A DNA stretch of 64,000 nucleotides from Granulicella rosea (GCF_900188085.1 NZ_FZOU01000012.1:1-64000), one strand, 5' to 3'. Shown: positions 9,701 to 18,739, counted from the first letter of the stretch. Program-made: numbers and translations. Notes: generated from the letters alone by a model not told the origin.

Positions 9701-10311
9701 AGCCGCAGAACATCGCCATCAACTACGGCGTCTCCGATCAGAACGCGACGCAGATCTTCAACATGGGCTGGCGCCTCGGCCTCGGAAAATTCCGCAACGC
9801 CAACAGCCTCGTCAAGAACGTCTTCAACGACTGGGCCTTCAACGGCATCTACAACGCACGCACCGGCCACCCGGTCAACGTCACCTTCGGCGGCGACGAG
9901 CTGGGCACCGACGAGCCCGGCCAGCGCGCCTACCTCATCCCCGGCATGAACCCCTTCCTGCCTTCGAACCGCCATCGCACCCAGAAGATCGCGCAGTGGT
10001 TCAACTCCGCGGCCTTCCAGAAGCCGGCGCCCTTCACCGCGACCAACATCGGCCGCAACTTCATCATCGGCCCGGCCTACATCAACACGCAGTTCTCGCT
10101 GACCAAGGAGCTTCGCTTCCACAAGCTCGGCGAAAGCACACGCGCCCAGTTCCGCGCCGAAGCCTTCAACGTCTTCAACACCGTCAACCTCGGCCAGCCC
10201 CGCGCCAACTACAGCGCCAGCCTCGCCCAGTCGCTCACCTTCGGCTCGATCAACTCGGTCGGCACGAACGGCAACCGCCGCATTCAGTTCGGCGTCATCA
10301 TCTACTTCTAA
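6766..10311 (+). CDS. TonB-dependent receptor, Oar-like, with N-terminal carboxypeptidase-regulatory-like domain
   Basis: 1181-aa outer-membrane receptor, predicted to import a glycan fragment with TonB energy. A signal peptide ending at MLHAQAQ is followed by a transthyretin-like domain (GAVAGSVFDSAHNLIVGAAVTL to about residue 110). The plug follows (ENLPIDGNNVVALAALLPGV, then SAQYGRSAGSIFNVVSKSGGN), then a long barrel with many alternating strands ending in RIQFGVIIYF, the terminal Phe typical of outer-membrane barrels. The ATG at 6766 was chosen because AAGAGG precedes it and the signal peptide starts there; the frame is open further upstream through the repeats. It is flanked by glycosidase genes, with no SusD homologue. 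Substrate is unknown. Confidence 0.9.
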   Translation: MQSYTQHRRSFSQALRALSLCVALASPAMLHAQAQNTGAVAGSVFDSAHNLIVGAAVTLTSEDRGNVYKIASSAQGEYTFNDVPVGTYTLEVTAPGFSTFVSHHVVIDSDTRLRIDSTLATGAVDTQVVVSADQAAVDTQSATVGQVIDNELVENLPIDGNNVVALAALLPGVTDVSAPTTFTDENGGATFSANGARGNSNLFLFDGLLWNNLYLNTGINYPNHAALNQVSVQLNNYSAQYGRSAGSIFNVVSKSGGNTTHGEIFFHYHDATLTDATNYFTHNVTPQQTAQYGGAVNGAIFRDKLFYAAEFQGLTGYSGVTANAETLSAAEEGLNPDGTPYMCTNPALAGKQCASFAADAQPGVSSSKLIINPIGASPIPASFGVNIAVAKSQIQSTWNALGNSSTSPCINTLTTLGAGFLVNAEIPAECFDPTVQAIIHKGYIPAPTVYLGGSQLPYSSPAATRPQREYGGFLRLDYNITPRQTLAARFYRTENSDSTANGGGDANVGVPTYEVDYNRAFITAGSLSHTFILTQNLVNVATIGYKRYDYGVVPSDNTTLATLGSQFQYPGYQSLPTISVSTRFTLGNSSDAFTRSIGENEELVDNLSLAKGRHNFQFGVDYLREQYLNVRTNVGSFSFLGNPGFTDAQASDFIMGLVYQESFGNTQRISARQNAVYAYAQDQWRATARMNVTYGVRYELPQPWYQPDGQAATFVRGYQSIVIPNAPAGLAFVGDPGIPKSLIKPDYSNISPRIGISYDLFGNGKTAIRAGFGTFYDAIPATIVGLTQPYTYRANYTLPAGSLTNPLLGFPSIPQNFTGKGTAQFTQPYSVIAPDSNFRNSYTLAVNLGFQQRITSGSILEMNYIGRFSRHQLIAVDQNPAIVDCSGAYFQANPTLYCGSFVAQGNPASNYAGRVKYLGYNYGGGGIVDLESAATANYNALQITYRQRAFRNLTLLGNYTYSRAIDEQSSLSTSSSVSEPQNIAINYGVSDQNATQIFNMGWRLGLGKFRNANSLVKNVFNDWAFNGIYNARTGHPVNVTFGGDELGTDEPGQRAYLIPGMNPFLPSNRHRTQKIAQWFNSAAFQKPAPFTATNIGRNFIIGPAYINTQFSLTKELRFHKLGESTRAQFRAEAFNVFNTVNLGQPRANYSASLAQSLTFGSINSVGTNGNRRIQFGVIIYF

Positions 10312-10348
10312 CTTCGTCGTCCTTTGCTGGGAACCACCTGAAACGCAC

Positions 10349-10376
10349 GTCATCCTGAGCGAAGCGAAGGACCTGC
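10349..10376 (+). repeat. REP-like element, GTCATCCTGAGCG family
   Basis: A copy of the dispersed 28-bp element with core CCTGAGCGAAGCGAAGGA, followed by the T- and GC-rich tail seen in other copies (GCTTTTGCCGTTGCTTG). The core has TCCT..AGGA inverted ends. It fills the gap between the TonB receptor and the 1406-aa gene. Confidence 0.8.
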
Positions 10377-10444
10377 GTTTTGCTTTTGCCGTTGCTTGTT
10401 CTTGCTGGAAGCACCCGCTCCACCGTTCTTCCGTAGAGGTTCTT

Positions 10445-13400
10445 ATGCCGACCATCCCGCCCCGCCGCAGCTTCCACCAACACGCCGTCCGTATCGCCCT
10501 TGCCCTCGCGGCTCTCGCCGCACCGCTGGTCCGCGCGCAGTCCGTGCCCGTGCCCTTTGCCGGCACGCTCGCCGGCGGCGGCACGGTCTGCTCGGCCAGC
10601 CTGCCCGTCTTCGCCGTCAACGGCAACGGCGCGAAGTACGGCGACGGCTGCCCCGCCACGCAGGCCACGCTGAACGTGCCCGTCGCCGCCGCGTCCGACT
10701 CGCTCGGCAACGTCTTCATCGCCGACCAGACCTACCAGCTCGTGCGCGTGGTCTACAACGGAGGCGCCGCCCTCGCCGCCGCCATCACCGCGTCCAACGT
10801 GCAGAACGCCGGACTCGTGCCCGTGAAGGGCAACATCTACACCATCGCCGGCGGCATCGTCGCCACGCCCACCGAGACGACCAAGTACTGCAATCAGGCC
10901 GCCTCCGGCACGATCGGACTCGACACCGAACTCGACGGCTGCCCCGGCTCCGAGTCCGAACAAGGCCCGCGCGGACTCGCCACCGACGCCGACGGCAACC
11001 TCTTCATCGCCAGCGTCTCCCCCGTCTCGCAGATCCGCGTCTTCTACGTCGGCGGCGCCGCCGCGGCCAGGCTCATCACCACCGAGAACCCCACCGTCAC
11101 CACGCCGCAGCCCGGCTACGTCTACAACATCGCCGGCGGCAACGCCTCGTCCTACACGCTCGACGGTTCATTGGCCGTCAAGGCCACGATGAACACGCCG
11201 CGCGGCATCGCCATCGACGCCTCCGAAAACATCTACTTCGCCGACCAGCTCAACAACGTCGTCCGCCGCGTCGACGGCACGACCGGCATCATCACCACCG
11301 TCGCCGGACACTGCGTCGTCAGCAGCACAAGCTGCACCGCCACCGCCACCTCGGGCGACGGCTCCCCGGCCGCCAGCACCGCCGTCAACATCTACTCGCC
11401 CTACGGCGTCGCGCTCGACCAATACGGCAACCTCTTCATCGCCGAGGCCGGTTCGGCCTCGCTCGCCGGACGCATCCGCGTCGTCTACGCCGGCGGCACG
11501 CTGCCCGGCCTTGCCTCGCCCACCGTCGGCGACATCTACACCTACGCCGGCGGCGGCACAGGCTCCACGCCCGCCCTGCAGGCTGTCTTTCAGGAGGTCT
11601 TCGGCGTCACCGTCGACCCCTCCGGCTACCTCTACGTCACCGACTACCGCAGCGGCTCCACCGGCTCGAACCATCTCTGGAAGGTCGACCCCACCAACGG
11701 CAACATCGCCATCATCGCAGGCTCAGGCGGCGCCGCCCTCACCGCCGGCGCGCACTGCAACGGCGGAACCACTGGCCCCACCGCGTCCAACACCAAGGGC
11801 GACGGCTGCCCCGCCACCCAGGCCTTCCTGCAGAACCCGCAGGAGCAGCTCGCCTTCGACCCGCACGGCAACTTCTACATCGCCGACCGCGTGAACAACG
11901 TCGTCCGCTCCTTCACCTACAACAACACCTTCCCCGCCACCCCCACCGGCACAAGCATCACCCAGCAGCTCGCCTTCCTCTATCCCATCTCGACCCCCAC
12001 CACCGAGACCTTCGTCACCGAGGGCGCCGCCTCGCCCGACTACGCCGACGGCGGCAGCTCCACCTGCTCCCTCGGCACGCCACTGACCACCGCCGCAACC
12101 TGCGTCGTCAACGTGACGTTCAAGCCCTCGCAGGCCGGCCAGCGCTCCGGCGCCATCACCGTCACGGGCGCTGCCGGAACCGTCGCTGTCGAAGCCCTCA
12201 CCGGCGTCGGCACATCCCCGGTCCTCACCATCGCGCCGCCCGCATCGACCACGCTCGGCTCGGCCATCCAGCCGCTCGGCGTCTCGACCGATGAGGCGGG
12301 CAACGTCTACGTCTCGAACGGCAAGGCCGGCCAGGTGCTCAAGACCACCATCGCCGGCGGCGCCGGAACCGCCGTACTCACCGGCCTCGGCAGCCCGCGC
12401 CAGTCCACCACCGACAACTTCGGCAATCTCTACGTCGCCGACGCGACCAACAACAAGATCGCCGAGCTCACCGCCGCCGGCGCGACCGCCAGCCTCGGCA
12501 CGGGACTTAGCGCGCCCCAGGGCGTCGTCGCCGACCTCTACGGCAACCTCTACGTCGCCGACACCGGCAACAACCGCCTGCTCTACCTCTCGCCCGCCAC
12601 CGGCAGCCAGCGCGTCGTGCCCGTCTCCGGCTTCACCCTCAGCGGGCCCACCTGCCTCGCGCTCGACGCCTCCGGCGACCTCTACATCGTCGACACCAAC
12701 GGCACGCGCCTGATCGAGGTCCCCGTCGGCAGCGCGCCCGTCGCCATCACCCTGCCCACCGGCGCCACGCCCTCGGCCGTCGCCGCCGACCCAGGCGGCA
12801 ACCTCTACCTTGCCGACACTACCAGCAAGAGCATCCTCTTCGTCCCCGCCGGAACCTCCACCGCGACCACCTTCGCCAGCGGCTTCACCACGCCCGTCGC
12901 CCTGGCCGTCGGCTCGAACGGCAACGTCTTCGTCGCCGACTCGTCCGCGACCAGCGCCACCGGCTATAACGCAGCGCTGAACGCCAGCACCTTCACCACC
13001 ACGAACATCTCGCTCACCAGCCTGCCCATCACGTTGACCCTCACCAACGCAGGCAACACCGCCGCCGCGCTCGGCACGCCCGCCTTCACCGAGACCGGCT
13101 CCGCCGCGGCCTTCCCCACCTCGGGCTCTGCAACCTGCACCGCCGGCGGCGCCCTCGCGACCGGCGCCAACTGCACCCAGACCTTCGTCTTCAAACCCAC
13201 CGTACCCGGCGCACAGACCGCGCAGGTCGTCTTCACCCCCACCGCCGGCCAGCCCGTCACCGCGAACCTCAGCGGCACGGCGACCAACCTCATCCTCACC
13301 AGCCTGACCCTGACCCCCGCCAACAGCACTGTCAGCTACGGCCAGCCCGTCACCTACACCGCCACCCTCACCGCCACCAACGCAGGCAGCTCCACGCCAA

Positions 13401-14665
13401 CCGGAACCATCTCCTTCGTCGTCGACGGCGCCACCGTTTCGACCGTCAACGTGACGGCCACGCCCTACACCTACAAGCTGAACGCCGCCGCCGGAACCCA
13501 CTCCGTCGCGGTCGTCTATAGCGGCGATGCGGCCTTCGCGGGCAGCAACACCACCACGCTCGTCACCGTCAACAAGGCGTCCACCACCACCACCGTCACC
13601 TTCGCGCAGAACGCCAGCGGCGTCGCCCTGACCGCCATCGTCACCCCCACGACCACCGGTCCCAGCGCCTTCACCGGTTACGTCACCTTCAGCGTCGACG
13701 GCGTGGCCGGCTCGCAGATCGCCGTCGGCACAGGCACGGTCACCACCACGCAGGTGCTCTCCGACGGAACCCACACCTACAGCGCCAGCTACACCGGCGA
13801 TGCGAACTACGCCGCCAGCAGCAGCGCCACGCAGAGCGTCACCGTCGCGCGAGCGGCCACCGCCCTCACCCTCGCCATCACCCCCGTCTCGAACGCCGGA
13901 GTCGGCGGCCTGCAGCTCACCGCAACCCTCACCTCCGCCGCCGCCGGCACGCCCACCGGAACCATCACCTTCACCAACGGCGCGGCCACCGTCGGCACGG
14001 TGAACCTCTCGACCGCCGTCAAGGGCGTCGTCACCTTCACCACCACCTCGACCACCTACACCAACTACACGTTCACGGCGGCCTACTCGGGCGACGGACT
14101 CTTCAGCTCCTCCTCGGCCACCGCCACCGAGGGCGCGGACTTCGTCGCCGTCGCCCCGGCCGCCGGCCTCGCCGTACCGCAGGGCGCGCAGGCCGTCCTC
14201 GCGATCGCCATCACGCCCATCAACGGCTACTCCGGCACGCTGACCGCGACCTGCTCGAACCTGCCCACCAACACCATCTGCCGCTTCCAGCCGCTGCCCC
14301 TGACCGTCGCCGCCGGCGTCGCCTCCACCTCGTCGGTCCAGGTCTTCGCCGGCGTCAACCCCAGCGTAGCCAGCCTCGAACCGGCGCACCCGGACACGCG
14401 ACGCACCTGGCTCGCGCTGCTCCTCTTCGCCCCGCTGGGCTGCTGCTTCACCCGCACCGGACGCCGCCGCCTGCCGCAGCTCTTCGCCCTGATCGCAGCC
14501 GCGTTCGTGCTGACCGCGCTCTCCGGCTGCGGCAACAAGACCCCAGCCAACAGCCCCACCACCTACCTCGCGCCCGTGGGCACGACGACCTTCACCGTGA
14601 CCTACACCGATACGAACAACCTCGTGCGCTCCGTGGCCGTCCCGCTCACCATCACCCAGCAGTAA
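10445..14665 (+). CDS. Large secreted protein with NHL repeats and Ig-like domains
   Basis: 1406-aa exported protein of unknown function. After a signal peptide (ALAAPLVRAQS) come NHL-type propeller repeats (for example GVALDQYGNLFIAEAG, QLAFDPHGNFYIADRVNNVVR) to about residue 510. An Ig-like/choice-of-anchor segment (TFKPSQAGQRSGAITVTG) follows, then a second propeller (GVVADLYGNLYVADTGNNR) to about 840. Several bacterial Ig-like (Big_3 type) domains come next, with GTISFVVDGA and VVYSGDAAFAGS, to about 1240. The C-terminus has a hydrophobic stretch and then LTALSGC with Cys1362, a lipobox-like motif placed near the end of the chain rather than the start. It may be a surface adhesin or glycan-binding scaffold. 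It sits between the TonB receptor and two glycosidase genes. Confidence 0.75.
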   Translation: MPTIPPRRSFHQHAVRIALALAALAAPLVRAQSVPVPFAGTLAGGGTVCSASLPVFAVNGNGAKYGDGCPATQATLNVPVAAASDSLGNVFIADQTYQLVRVVYNGGAALAAAITASNVQNAGLVPVKGNIYTIAGGIVATPTETTKYCNQAASGTIGLDTELDGCPGSESEQGPRGLATDADGNLFIASVSPVSQIRVFYVGGAAAARLITTENPTVTTPQPGYVYNIAGGNASSYTLDGSLAVKATMNTPRGIAIDASENIYFADQLNNVVRRVDGTTGIITTVAGHCVVSSTSCTATATSGDGSPAASTAVNIYSPYGVALDQYGNLFIAEAGSASLAGRIRVVYAGGTLPGLASPTVGDIYTYAGGGTGSTPALQAVFQEVFGVTVDPSGYLYVTDYRSGSTGSNHLWKVDPTNGNIAIIAGSGGAALTAGAHCNGGTTGPTASNTKGDGCPATQAFLQNPQEQLAFDPHGNFYIADRVNNVVRSFTYNNTFPATPTGTSITQQLAFLYPISTPTTETFVTEGAASPDYADGGSSTCSLGTPLTTAATCVVNVTFKPSQAGQRSGAITVTGAAGTVAVEALTGVGTSPVLTIAPPASTTLGSAIQPLGVSTDEAGNVYVSNGKAGQVLKTTIAGGAGTAVLTGLGSPRQSTTDNFGNLYVADATNNKIAELTAAGATASLGTGLSAPQGVVADLYGNLYVADTGNNRLLYLSPATGSQRVVPVSGFTLSGPTCLALDASGDLYIVDTNGTRLIEVPVGSAPVAITLPTGATPSAVAADPGGNLYLADTTSKSILFVPAGTSTATTFASGFTTPVALAVGSNGNVFVADSSATSATGYNAALNASTFTTTNISLTSLPITLTLTNAGNTAAALGTPAFTETGSAAAFPTSGSATCTAGGALATGANCTQTFVFKPTVPGAQTAQVVFTPTAGQPVTANLSGTATNLILTSLTLTPANSTVSYGQPVTYTATLTATNAGSSTPTGTISFVVDGATVSTVNVTATPYTYKLNAAAGTHSVAVVYSGDAAFAGSNTTTLVTVNKASTTTTVTFAQNASGVALTAIVTPTTTGPSAFTGYVTFSVDGVAGSQIAVGTGTVTTTQVLSDGTHTYSASYTGDANYAASSSATQSVTVARAATALTLAITPVSNAGVGGLQLTATLTSAAAGTPTGTITFTNGAATVGTVNLSTAVKGVVTFTTTSTTYTNYTFTAAYSGDGLFSSSSATATEGADFVAVAPAAGLAVPQGAQAVLAIAITPINGYSGTLTATCSNLPTNTICRFQPLPLTVAAGVASTSSVQVFAGVNPSVASLEPAHPDTRRTWLALLLFAPLGCCFTRTGRRRLPQLFALIAAAFVLTALSGCGNKTPANSPTTYLAPVGTTTFTVTYTDTNNLVRSVAVPLTITQQ

Positions 14666-14714
14666 AGGCTGCGCGATTCTCGTCTGCTCCTGGCGCTCGC
14701 CCCGCCCAAATGCT

Positions 14715-14839
14715 TGTCATCCTGAGCGCAGCGAAGGACCTGCTTCTCGCTTTTGCCGTGCCTGTTCCTGCCTGTCTCCAGCACGCGCTGCAAGCACAGG
14801 CAACGACAAAAGCAGATCCTTCGCTCCGCTCAGGATGAC
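14715..14839. repeat. Inverted pair of REP-like elements
   Basis: A plus copy (14715-14743, core CCTGAGCGCAGCGAAGGA) faces a minus copy (14812-14839, core TCCTTCGCTCCGCTCAGG) across about 70 bases. The inner flanks are also complementary (GCTTTTGCCGTGCCTG against CAGGCAACGACAAAAGC), so the transcript could fold into a long hairpin between the two large genes. Confidence 0.8.
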
Positions 14840-14875
14840 AAACACACGCTTTCCGCTTCACCCGAAAGGCCCGCC

Positions 14876-16363
14876 ATGCGATTGAACCCCCGCTGCCTCC
14901 CGATCCCGGCACTGTTCTTCACCTGCCTTCTACCGCTGGCCGCGCAGACCCCCGCTCAGCCCGCCAGCGCCACCAGCCTGCTCTTCCCCACCAACCCCGC
15001 GCCCGCCTACAACGGCACGAAGGAGTTCTCGATCGACATCAAGTCGACGAAGATGAACAAGGTCGACGGCAAGGACGTCTGGGCGCCCCAGCAGGTCAAC
15101 CGCACGCGCGTCATGGAGCAGCTCGCAGGCTTCACCCCGAAGATCCTCCCGACCGACAAGTGGGGCGGCCGCCTCGACCGCACCGAGTCCGCGACCGGCT
15201 TCTTCTATACCAAAAAAGTCGACGGCCGCTGGTGGGTCATCGATCCCGCCGGCCACGAGTACTTCAACATCGCCCTCGTCGAGCTCGCCCCCAGCCACTC
15301 CCCCAACGGCAAAGCCGCCATGGAAAAACTCTACGGCGACAAAGCCACATGGATGAAGAAGACCCACGCCCTGCTGCTCCAGAACGGCTTCAACAGCGCC
15401 GGCGCCTGGAGCGACGTGGACGCCATCCGCGCCTCCACCCTCCAGCCCAACCACCCGCTCTCCTACACCGTCATCCTCAACTTCATGGCCGACTACGGCA
15501 AGAAACGCGGCGGCCTGCACGACACCCCCGGCCACGCCGGCTTCCCCAACGACACCATCTTCGTCTTCGACCCCGGCTTCCAGAAGTACGTCGAAGAGGC
15601 CGCCAAACAGGTGCGCCAGTACGCCGCCGACCCCAACCTCTTCGGCTACTTCTCCGACAACGAGCTGCCGCTCAGCCGCAAGAACCTCGACGGCTACCTG
15701 AACCTGCCGCACAACGAACCCGGCTACATCGCCGCGAAGAAGTGGTTGGACGAGCACAAGGGCACGGCCTCGCCCGACGAGCTGAACAAGCAGTTCCTCG
15801 CCTACGAGGCCGATCTGTACTACTCCATCGTCTCCTCCGCCCTGCGCAAAAACGATCCGAACCACATGTTCCTCGGCTCGCGCAACACCGGCGAGGCGCG
15901 CAACGACGAAGAGGTCTTCCGCGCCCTCGGCAAGTACTCCGACTGCATCTCGATCAACTACTACAACTCGTGGACGCCCGACTCCTCGCTGCTCGCCAAC
16001 TGGGAAAGATGGTCCGGCAAGCCCCAGATCATCACCGAGTGGTACACCAAGGCCGCCGACTCCGGCATGCCCAACACCACCGGCGCCGGCTGGCTCGTCG
16101 CGACCCAGGCCGAACGCGGCGAGTTCTACCAGAACTTCGTCCTCGGCCTGATCGCCTCGAAGTCCATCGTCGGCTGGCAGTGGTTCAAATACCAGGACAA
16201 CGACCCCAACGACCCGCACGCCGAGCTCTCGAACAAGGACGCGAACAAGGGCGTCGTCAACATCCAGTTCAAAAACTACGGCCCGCTGCTCGAACGCATG
16301 CGCCAGCTCAACCCCAACGCCTACGCGCTGGCGGATTACTTCGATAAGGCCGCGAAGCCGTAG
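14876..16363 (+). CDS. Secreted glycoside hydrolase, GH50/agarase-like
   Basis: 495-aa exported enzyme with a signal peptide ending near LPLAAQT. A (beta/alpha)8 glycosidase is indicated by KWGGRLDRTE, FFYTKKVDGRWWVIDPAGHEYFN and LLQNGFNSAGAWSD, a pattern known from GH50 beta-agarase relatives. Glu263 in FSDNELPLS is the likely acid/base and Glu388 in IITEWYTKA the likely nucleophile; WQWFKYQDND marks the last strand. True agarases act on red-algal agarose; a soil relative may act on another beta-linked galactan, so I name no substrate. The start at 14876 is preceded by AAAGG and avoids translating the repeat pair, although the frame is open back to 14753. Confidence 0.65.
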   Translation: MRLNPRCLPIPALFFTCLLPLAAQTPAQPASATSLLFPTNPAPAYNGTKEFSIDIKSTKMNKVDGKDVWAPQQVNRTRVMEQLAGFTPKILPTDKWGGRLDRTESATGFFYTKKVDGRWWVIDPAGHEYFNIALVELAPSHSPNGKAAMEKLYGDKATWMKKTHALLLQNGFNSAGAWSDVDAIRASTLQPNHPLSYTVILNFMADYGKKRGGLHDTPGHAGFPNDTIFVFDPGFQKYVEEAAKQVRQYAADPNLFGYFSDNELPLSRKNLDGYLNLPHNEPGYIAAKKWLDEHKGTASPDELNKQFLAYEADLYYSIVSSALRKNDPNHMFLGSRNTGEARNDEEVFRALGKYSDCISINYYNSWTPDSSLLANWERWSGKPQIITEWYTKAADSGMPNTTGAGWLVATQAERGEFYQNFVLGLIASKSIVGWQWFKYQDNDPNDPHAELSNKDANKGVVNIQFKNYGPLLERMRQLNPNAYALADYFDKAAKP

Positions 16364-16387
16364 ACGTCATGCCCCGCCCAGGATGCC

Positions 16388-16462
16388 TGTCCTCCTGAGC
16401 GCAAGAACATTTGTCATCCTGCGCAACAACATTTGTCATCCTGAGCGCAGCGAAGGATCTGC
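16388..16462 (+). repeat. One full and two partial REP-like elements
   Basis: Partial copies at 16388 (GTCCTCCTGAGCGCAAG) and 16413 (GTCATCCTGCGCAA) precede a full copy at 16435-16462 with core CCTGAGCGCAGCGAAGGA. The stepwise partial copies suggest local duplication and decay in the gap before the next gene. Confidence 0.75.
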
Positions 16463-16535
16463 TTTTCGTTTTTTGCCATTGCCTGTTCTTGCCCGACCGC
16501 GCCACCGACCCCGACCCCAACCCCGAAGGCAAACC

Positions 16536-18698
16536 ATGATCCTCCGCCGCTGCCTCTCCGCCTCGATCCTCGCGCTCGCACTCGCCGTCTCCGGCTGCGC
16601 CGCCAATCCTTCCTCCAGTACGCTCAACCTGCCCGGCGACACCCTGAGCCTCTACCTCGACGGCGCCATCGTACCGGTCGTACCCGGCGGCGCCCCCAGC
16701 ACGGTTGTCTGCTCGTCCCTGCGATCCACTGGCAGCACCGCGCCCATCACCCTCTCGGTCACCGGAGTCCCCGCGGGCATGACCGCGACCTTCACCCAGC
16801 CGCCCGCCAACGGCAACTTCGGCACGCTCCTGCTCACCGCCGTCAACACCGCCGCGCCCGGAACCTTCCCCCTCACCGTCACCGCGACCGACGGCACAGC
16901 CACCTCCACCGCGAAACTCACCGCGACCATCATTCCCACCGACGCCATCACCCTCGCCGCCGCGACCCCCGCCATCACCGTCCGGCAGGACGGCACGCCC
17001 GGCAGCACCGCCGTCACCGTCTCGCGCTCCGTCGGCTACACGAACCCCATCACCATCACCGCGACCGGCATGCCCACCGGCCTCACCCCGACCTACACCC
17101 AGCCCGCCGCCGGAACCACCGGCACGGTCACCTTCACCACCGCCTCCACCCCCGCCGCGCCCGGCACGTACAACATCACCCTCACCGCCAGCGACGGCGC
17201 CGCCACCGCGACCACCACCGTCGCCGTCACCGTCGGCGTCGTCCTCACCGTCGCGAACGCGAACGACACCACCCTCGGCATCTCCGGACAGTTGCGCGAG
17301 TTCATGAGCACCGGCTTCCAGCCCTCCACCTACAACAACGGCTTCTTCAAGAGCTTCGCCAGCACCACCGACCTCGCCGCGCTCAACCCCCTGCACATCC
17401 GCCTGCAGCCCGTCTTCGGCGCCATCCCCTGGGTCGCCAACTCCCTGCCCGCCGCCGCCTCCGACTGGAGCTTCACCGGCTTGGACCAGACCGTCCAGCC
17501 CGTCCTCGCCGTCGGCGACAAGAGCCCCATCTTCCAGATCGCCAAGGCGCCGCTCTTCCTCGACGACGCCAGCGGACACTTCATCGACAACCCCACCAAC
17601 CTCGCGCTCCTCACCACCTACGCCCAGAATCTCGTCCGCTACTACAACACCGGCGGCTTCAACGTCGGCAGCACGCACTTCCAGTCCGCCAGCTCGCAGC
17701 ACATCACCTGGTGGGCCATCTTCAACGAGCCCAACCTCAACAACCTCACCGCCACGCAGTACATCCAGCTCTACAACACGCTCGTACCCGCCATGCTGGC
17801 CGTCGATCCCACGCTGAAGTTCGTCGGCCTCGAGCTGTCGGACTACGTCAGCTCGACCGGCGTCGGCCAGGCCGCATCCTTCCTGCCGCAGATGGTGCTG
17901 CCCGCCAACGCCGGCGGCATCAACGCCCCCATGAACGCCATCGCCACGCACTTCTACGGAACCTGCGTCCAAAGCGCCACCGACGCCTCGCTCTTCACCG
18001 GCGCCGCCAAGTTGGTCAGCGAGGTCAAATACATCGAGGCGCAGCTCGCCACGCGCTCCGACCTCGCCGGAACCCCCGTCTGGGTCACCGAGAACAACGT
18101 CAACTCCGACTACGCCCTCACCACCGGCTTCAGCAGTTGCACGCCTACCATCCAGTACGTGCTGGACCCGCGCGGCACCAGCACCTTCTTCACCGCCTAC
18201 CGCCCGCTGCTCTTCTCGCAGCTCGGCAAGGCCGGCGCCCAGTCCCTCTACCACTTCCTCTACGAAGGCTCGCAGGCCTACGGCGAGGTCAACAGCGGCA
18301 GCGCGGCCAAGACCCTCGCCTACTGGACCGACTACTGGCTCGCCCACACCTTCCCCTGGGATGGCGTCTCCGCCGGCGCGCTGCTCTACAAGACCAGCAC
18401 CACCGAAGCCACGCCCACCGTCGACATCCTCGCCGTCCACAACCTCGACAACAGCGTCTCGCTCATGGTCACCAACTACGCCGCCGCCAGCACCGCCGAC
18501 GACAACGGCGCCGGCAATACCCGCACCGTCTTCGTCAACCTCACCGCGCTCGGAACCTTCTCCTCCGCGACCGAGGTCGACCTCAACGGCGCAACCTCGC
18601 CCACCGCCGGACCCACCGCGGCCACCATCACCCCAGGCTCGACCCTGAGCCTCACCTTCAACGGCTACGGCTCCAGCATGTTCCTCCTGAAACCATAA
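16536..18698 (+). CDS. Lipoprotein with Ig-like domains and a clan GH-A glycosidase domain
   Basis: 720-aa predicted surface-anchored hydrolase. The signal ends in the lipobox AVSGC. Two or three beta-sandwich segments follow (PGTFPLTVTATDGTAT and PGTYNITLTASDGAAT, to about residue 230). A (beta/alpha)8 domain comes next, with WWAIFNEPNLNN (probable acid/base Glu398) and VWVTENNVNSDY (probable nucleophile Glu519), and then a C-terminal beta-sandwich. The NEP plus late TE pair is the hallmark of clan GH-A; the family could be GH39-like or an unassigned relative. It is the last gene of locus 1, followed four bases after the stop by a strong hairpin. The start was set at 16536, where the signal peptide begins; the frame extends upstream only through repeats. 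Confidence 0.7.
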   Translation: MILRRCLSASILALALAVSGCAANPSSSTLNLPGDTLSLYLDGAIVPVVPGGAPSTVVCSSLRSTGSTAPITLSVTGVPAGMTATFTQPPANGNFGTLLLTAVNTAAPGTFPLTVTATDGTATSTAKLTATIIPTDAITLAAATPAITVRQDGTPGSTAVTVSRSVGYTNPITITATGMPTGLTPTYTQPAAGTTGTVTFTTASTPAAPGTYNITLTASDGAATATTTVAVTVGVVLTVANANDTTLGISGQLREFMSTGFQPSTYNNGFFKSFASTTDLAALNPLHIRLQPVFGAIPWVANSLPAAASDWSFTGLDQTVQPVLAVGDKSPIFQIAKAPLFLDDASGHFIDNPTNLALLTTYAQNLVRYYNTGGFNVGSTHFQSASSQHITWWAIFNEPNLNNLTATQYIQLYNTLVPAMLAVDPTLKFVGLELSDYVSSTGVGQAASFLPQMVLPANAGGINAPMNAIATHFYGTCVQSATDASLFTGAAKLVSEVKYIEAQLATRSDLAGTPVWVTENNVNSDYALTTGFSSCTPTIQYVLDPRGTSTFFTAYRPLLFSQLGKAGAQSLYHFLYEGSQAYGEVNSGSAAKTLAYWTDYWLAHTFPWDGVSAGALLYKTSTTEATPTVDILAVHNLDNSVSLMVTNYAAASTADDNGAGNTRTVFVNLTALGTFSSATEVDLNGATSPTAGPTAATITPGSTLSLTFNGYGSSMFLLKP

Positions 18699-18701
18699 GA
18701 A

Positions 18702-18739
18702 ATCGAGAGCTTAAAGCCCTTCAGCTTTAAGCTCTCGAT
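18702..18739 (+). terminator. 16-bp stem hairpin ending glycan locus 1
   Basis: Perfect 16-bp arms (left ATCGAGAGCTTAAAGC) around a 6-base loop, starting 4 bases after the stop of the GH-A lipoprotein gene. This is the strongest hairpin in the window. No long T-run follows, as is common in this GC-rich sequence. Confidence 0.8.

Noticed and set aside
6808-10719. A 1303-aa minus-strand frame opposite the TonB receptor
   Set aside because: Valine/glycine/aspartate-rich shadow of the receptor gene with no domain, and the plus-strand frame has full family features.
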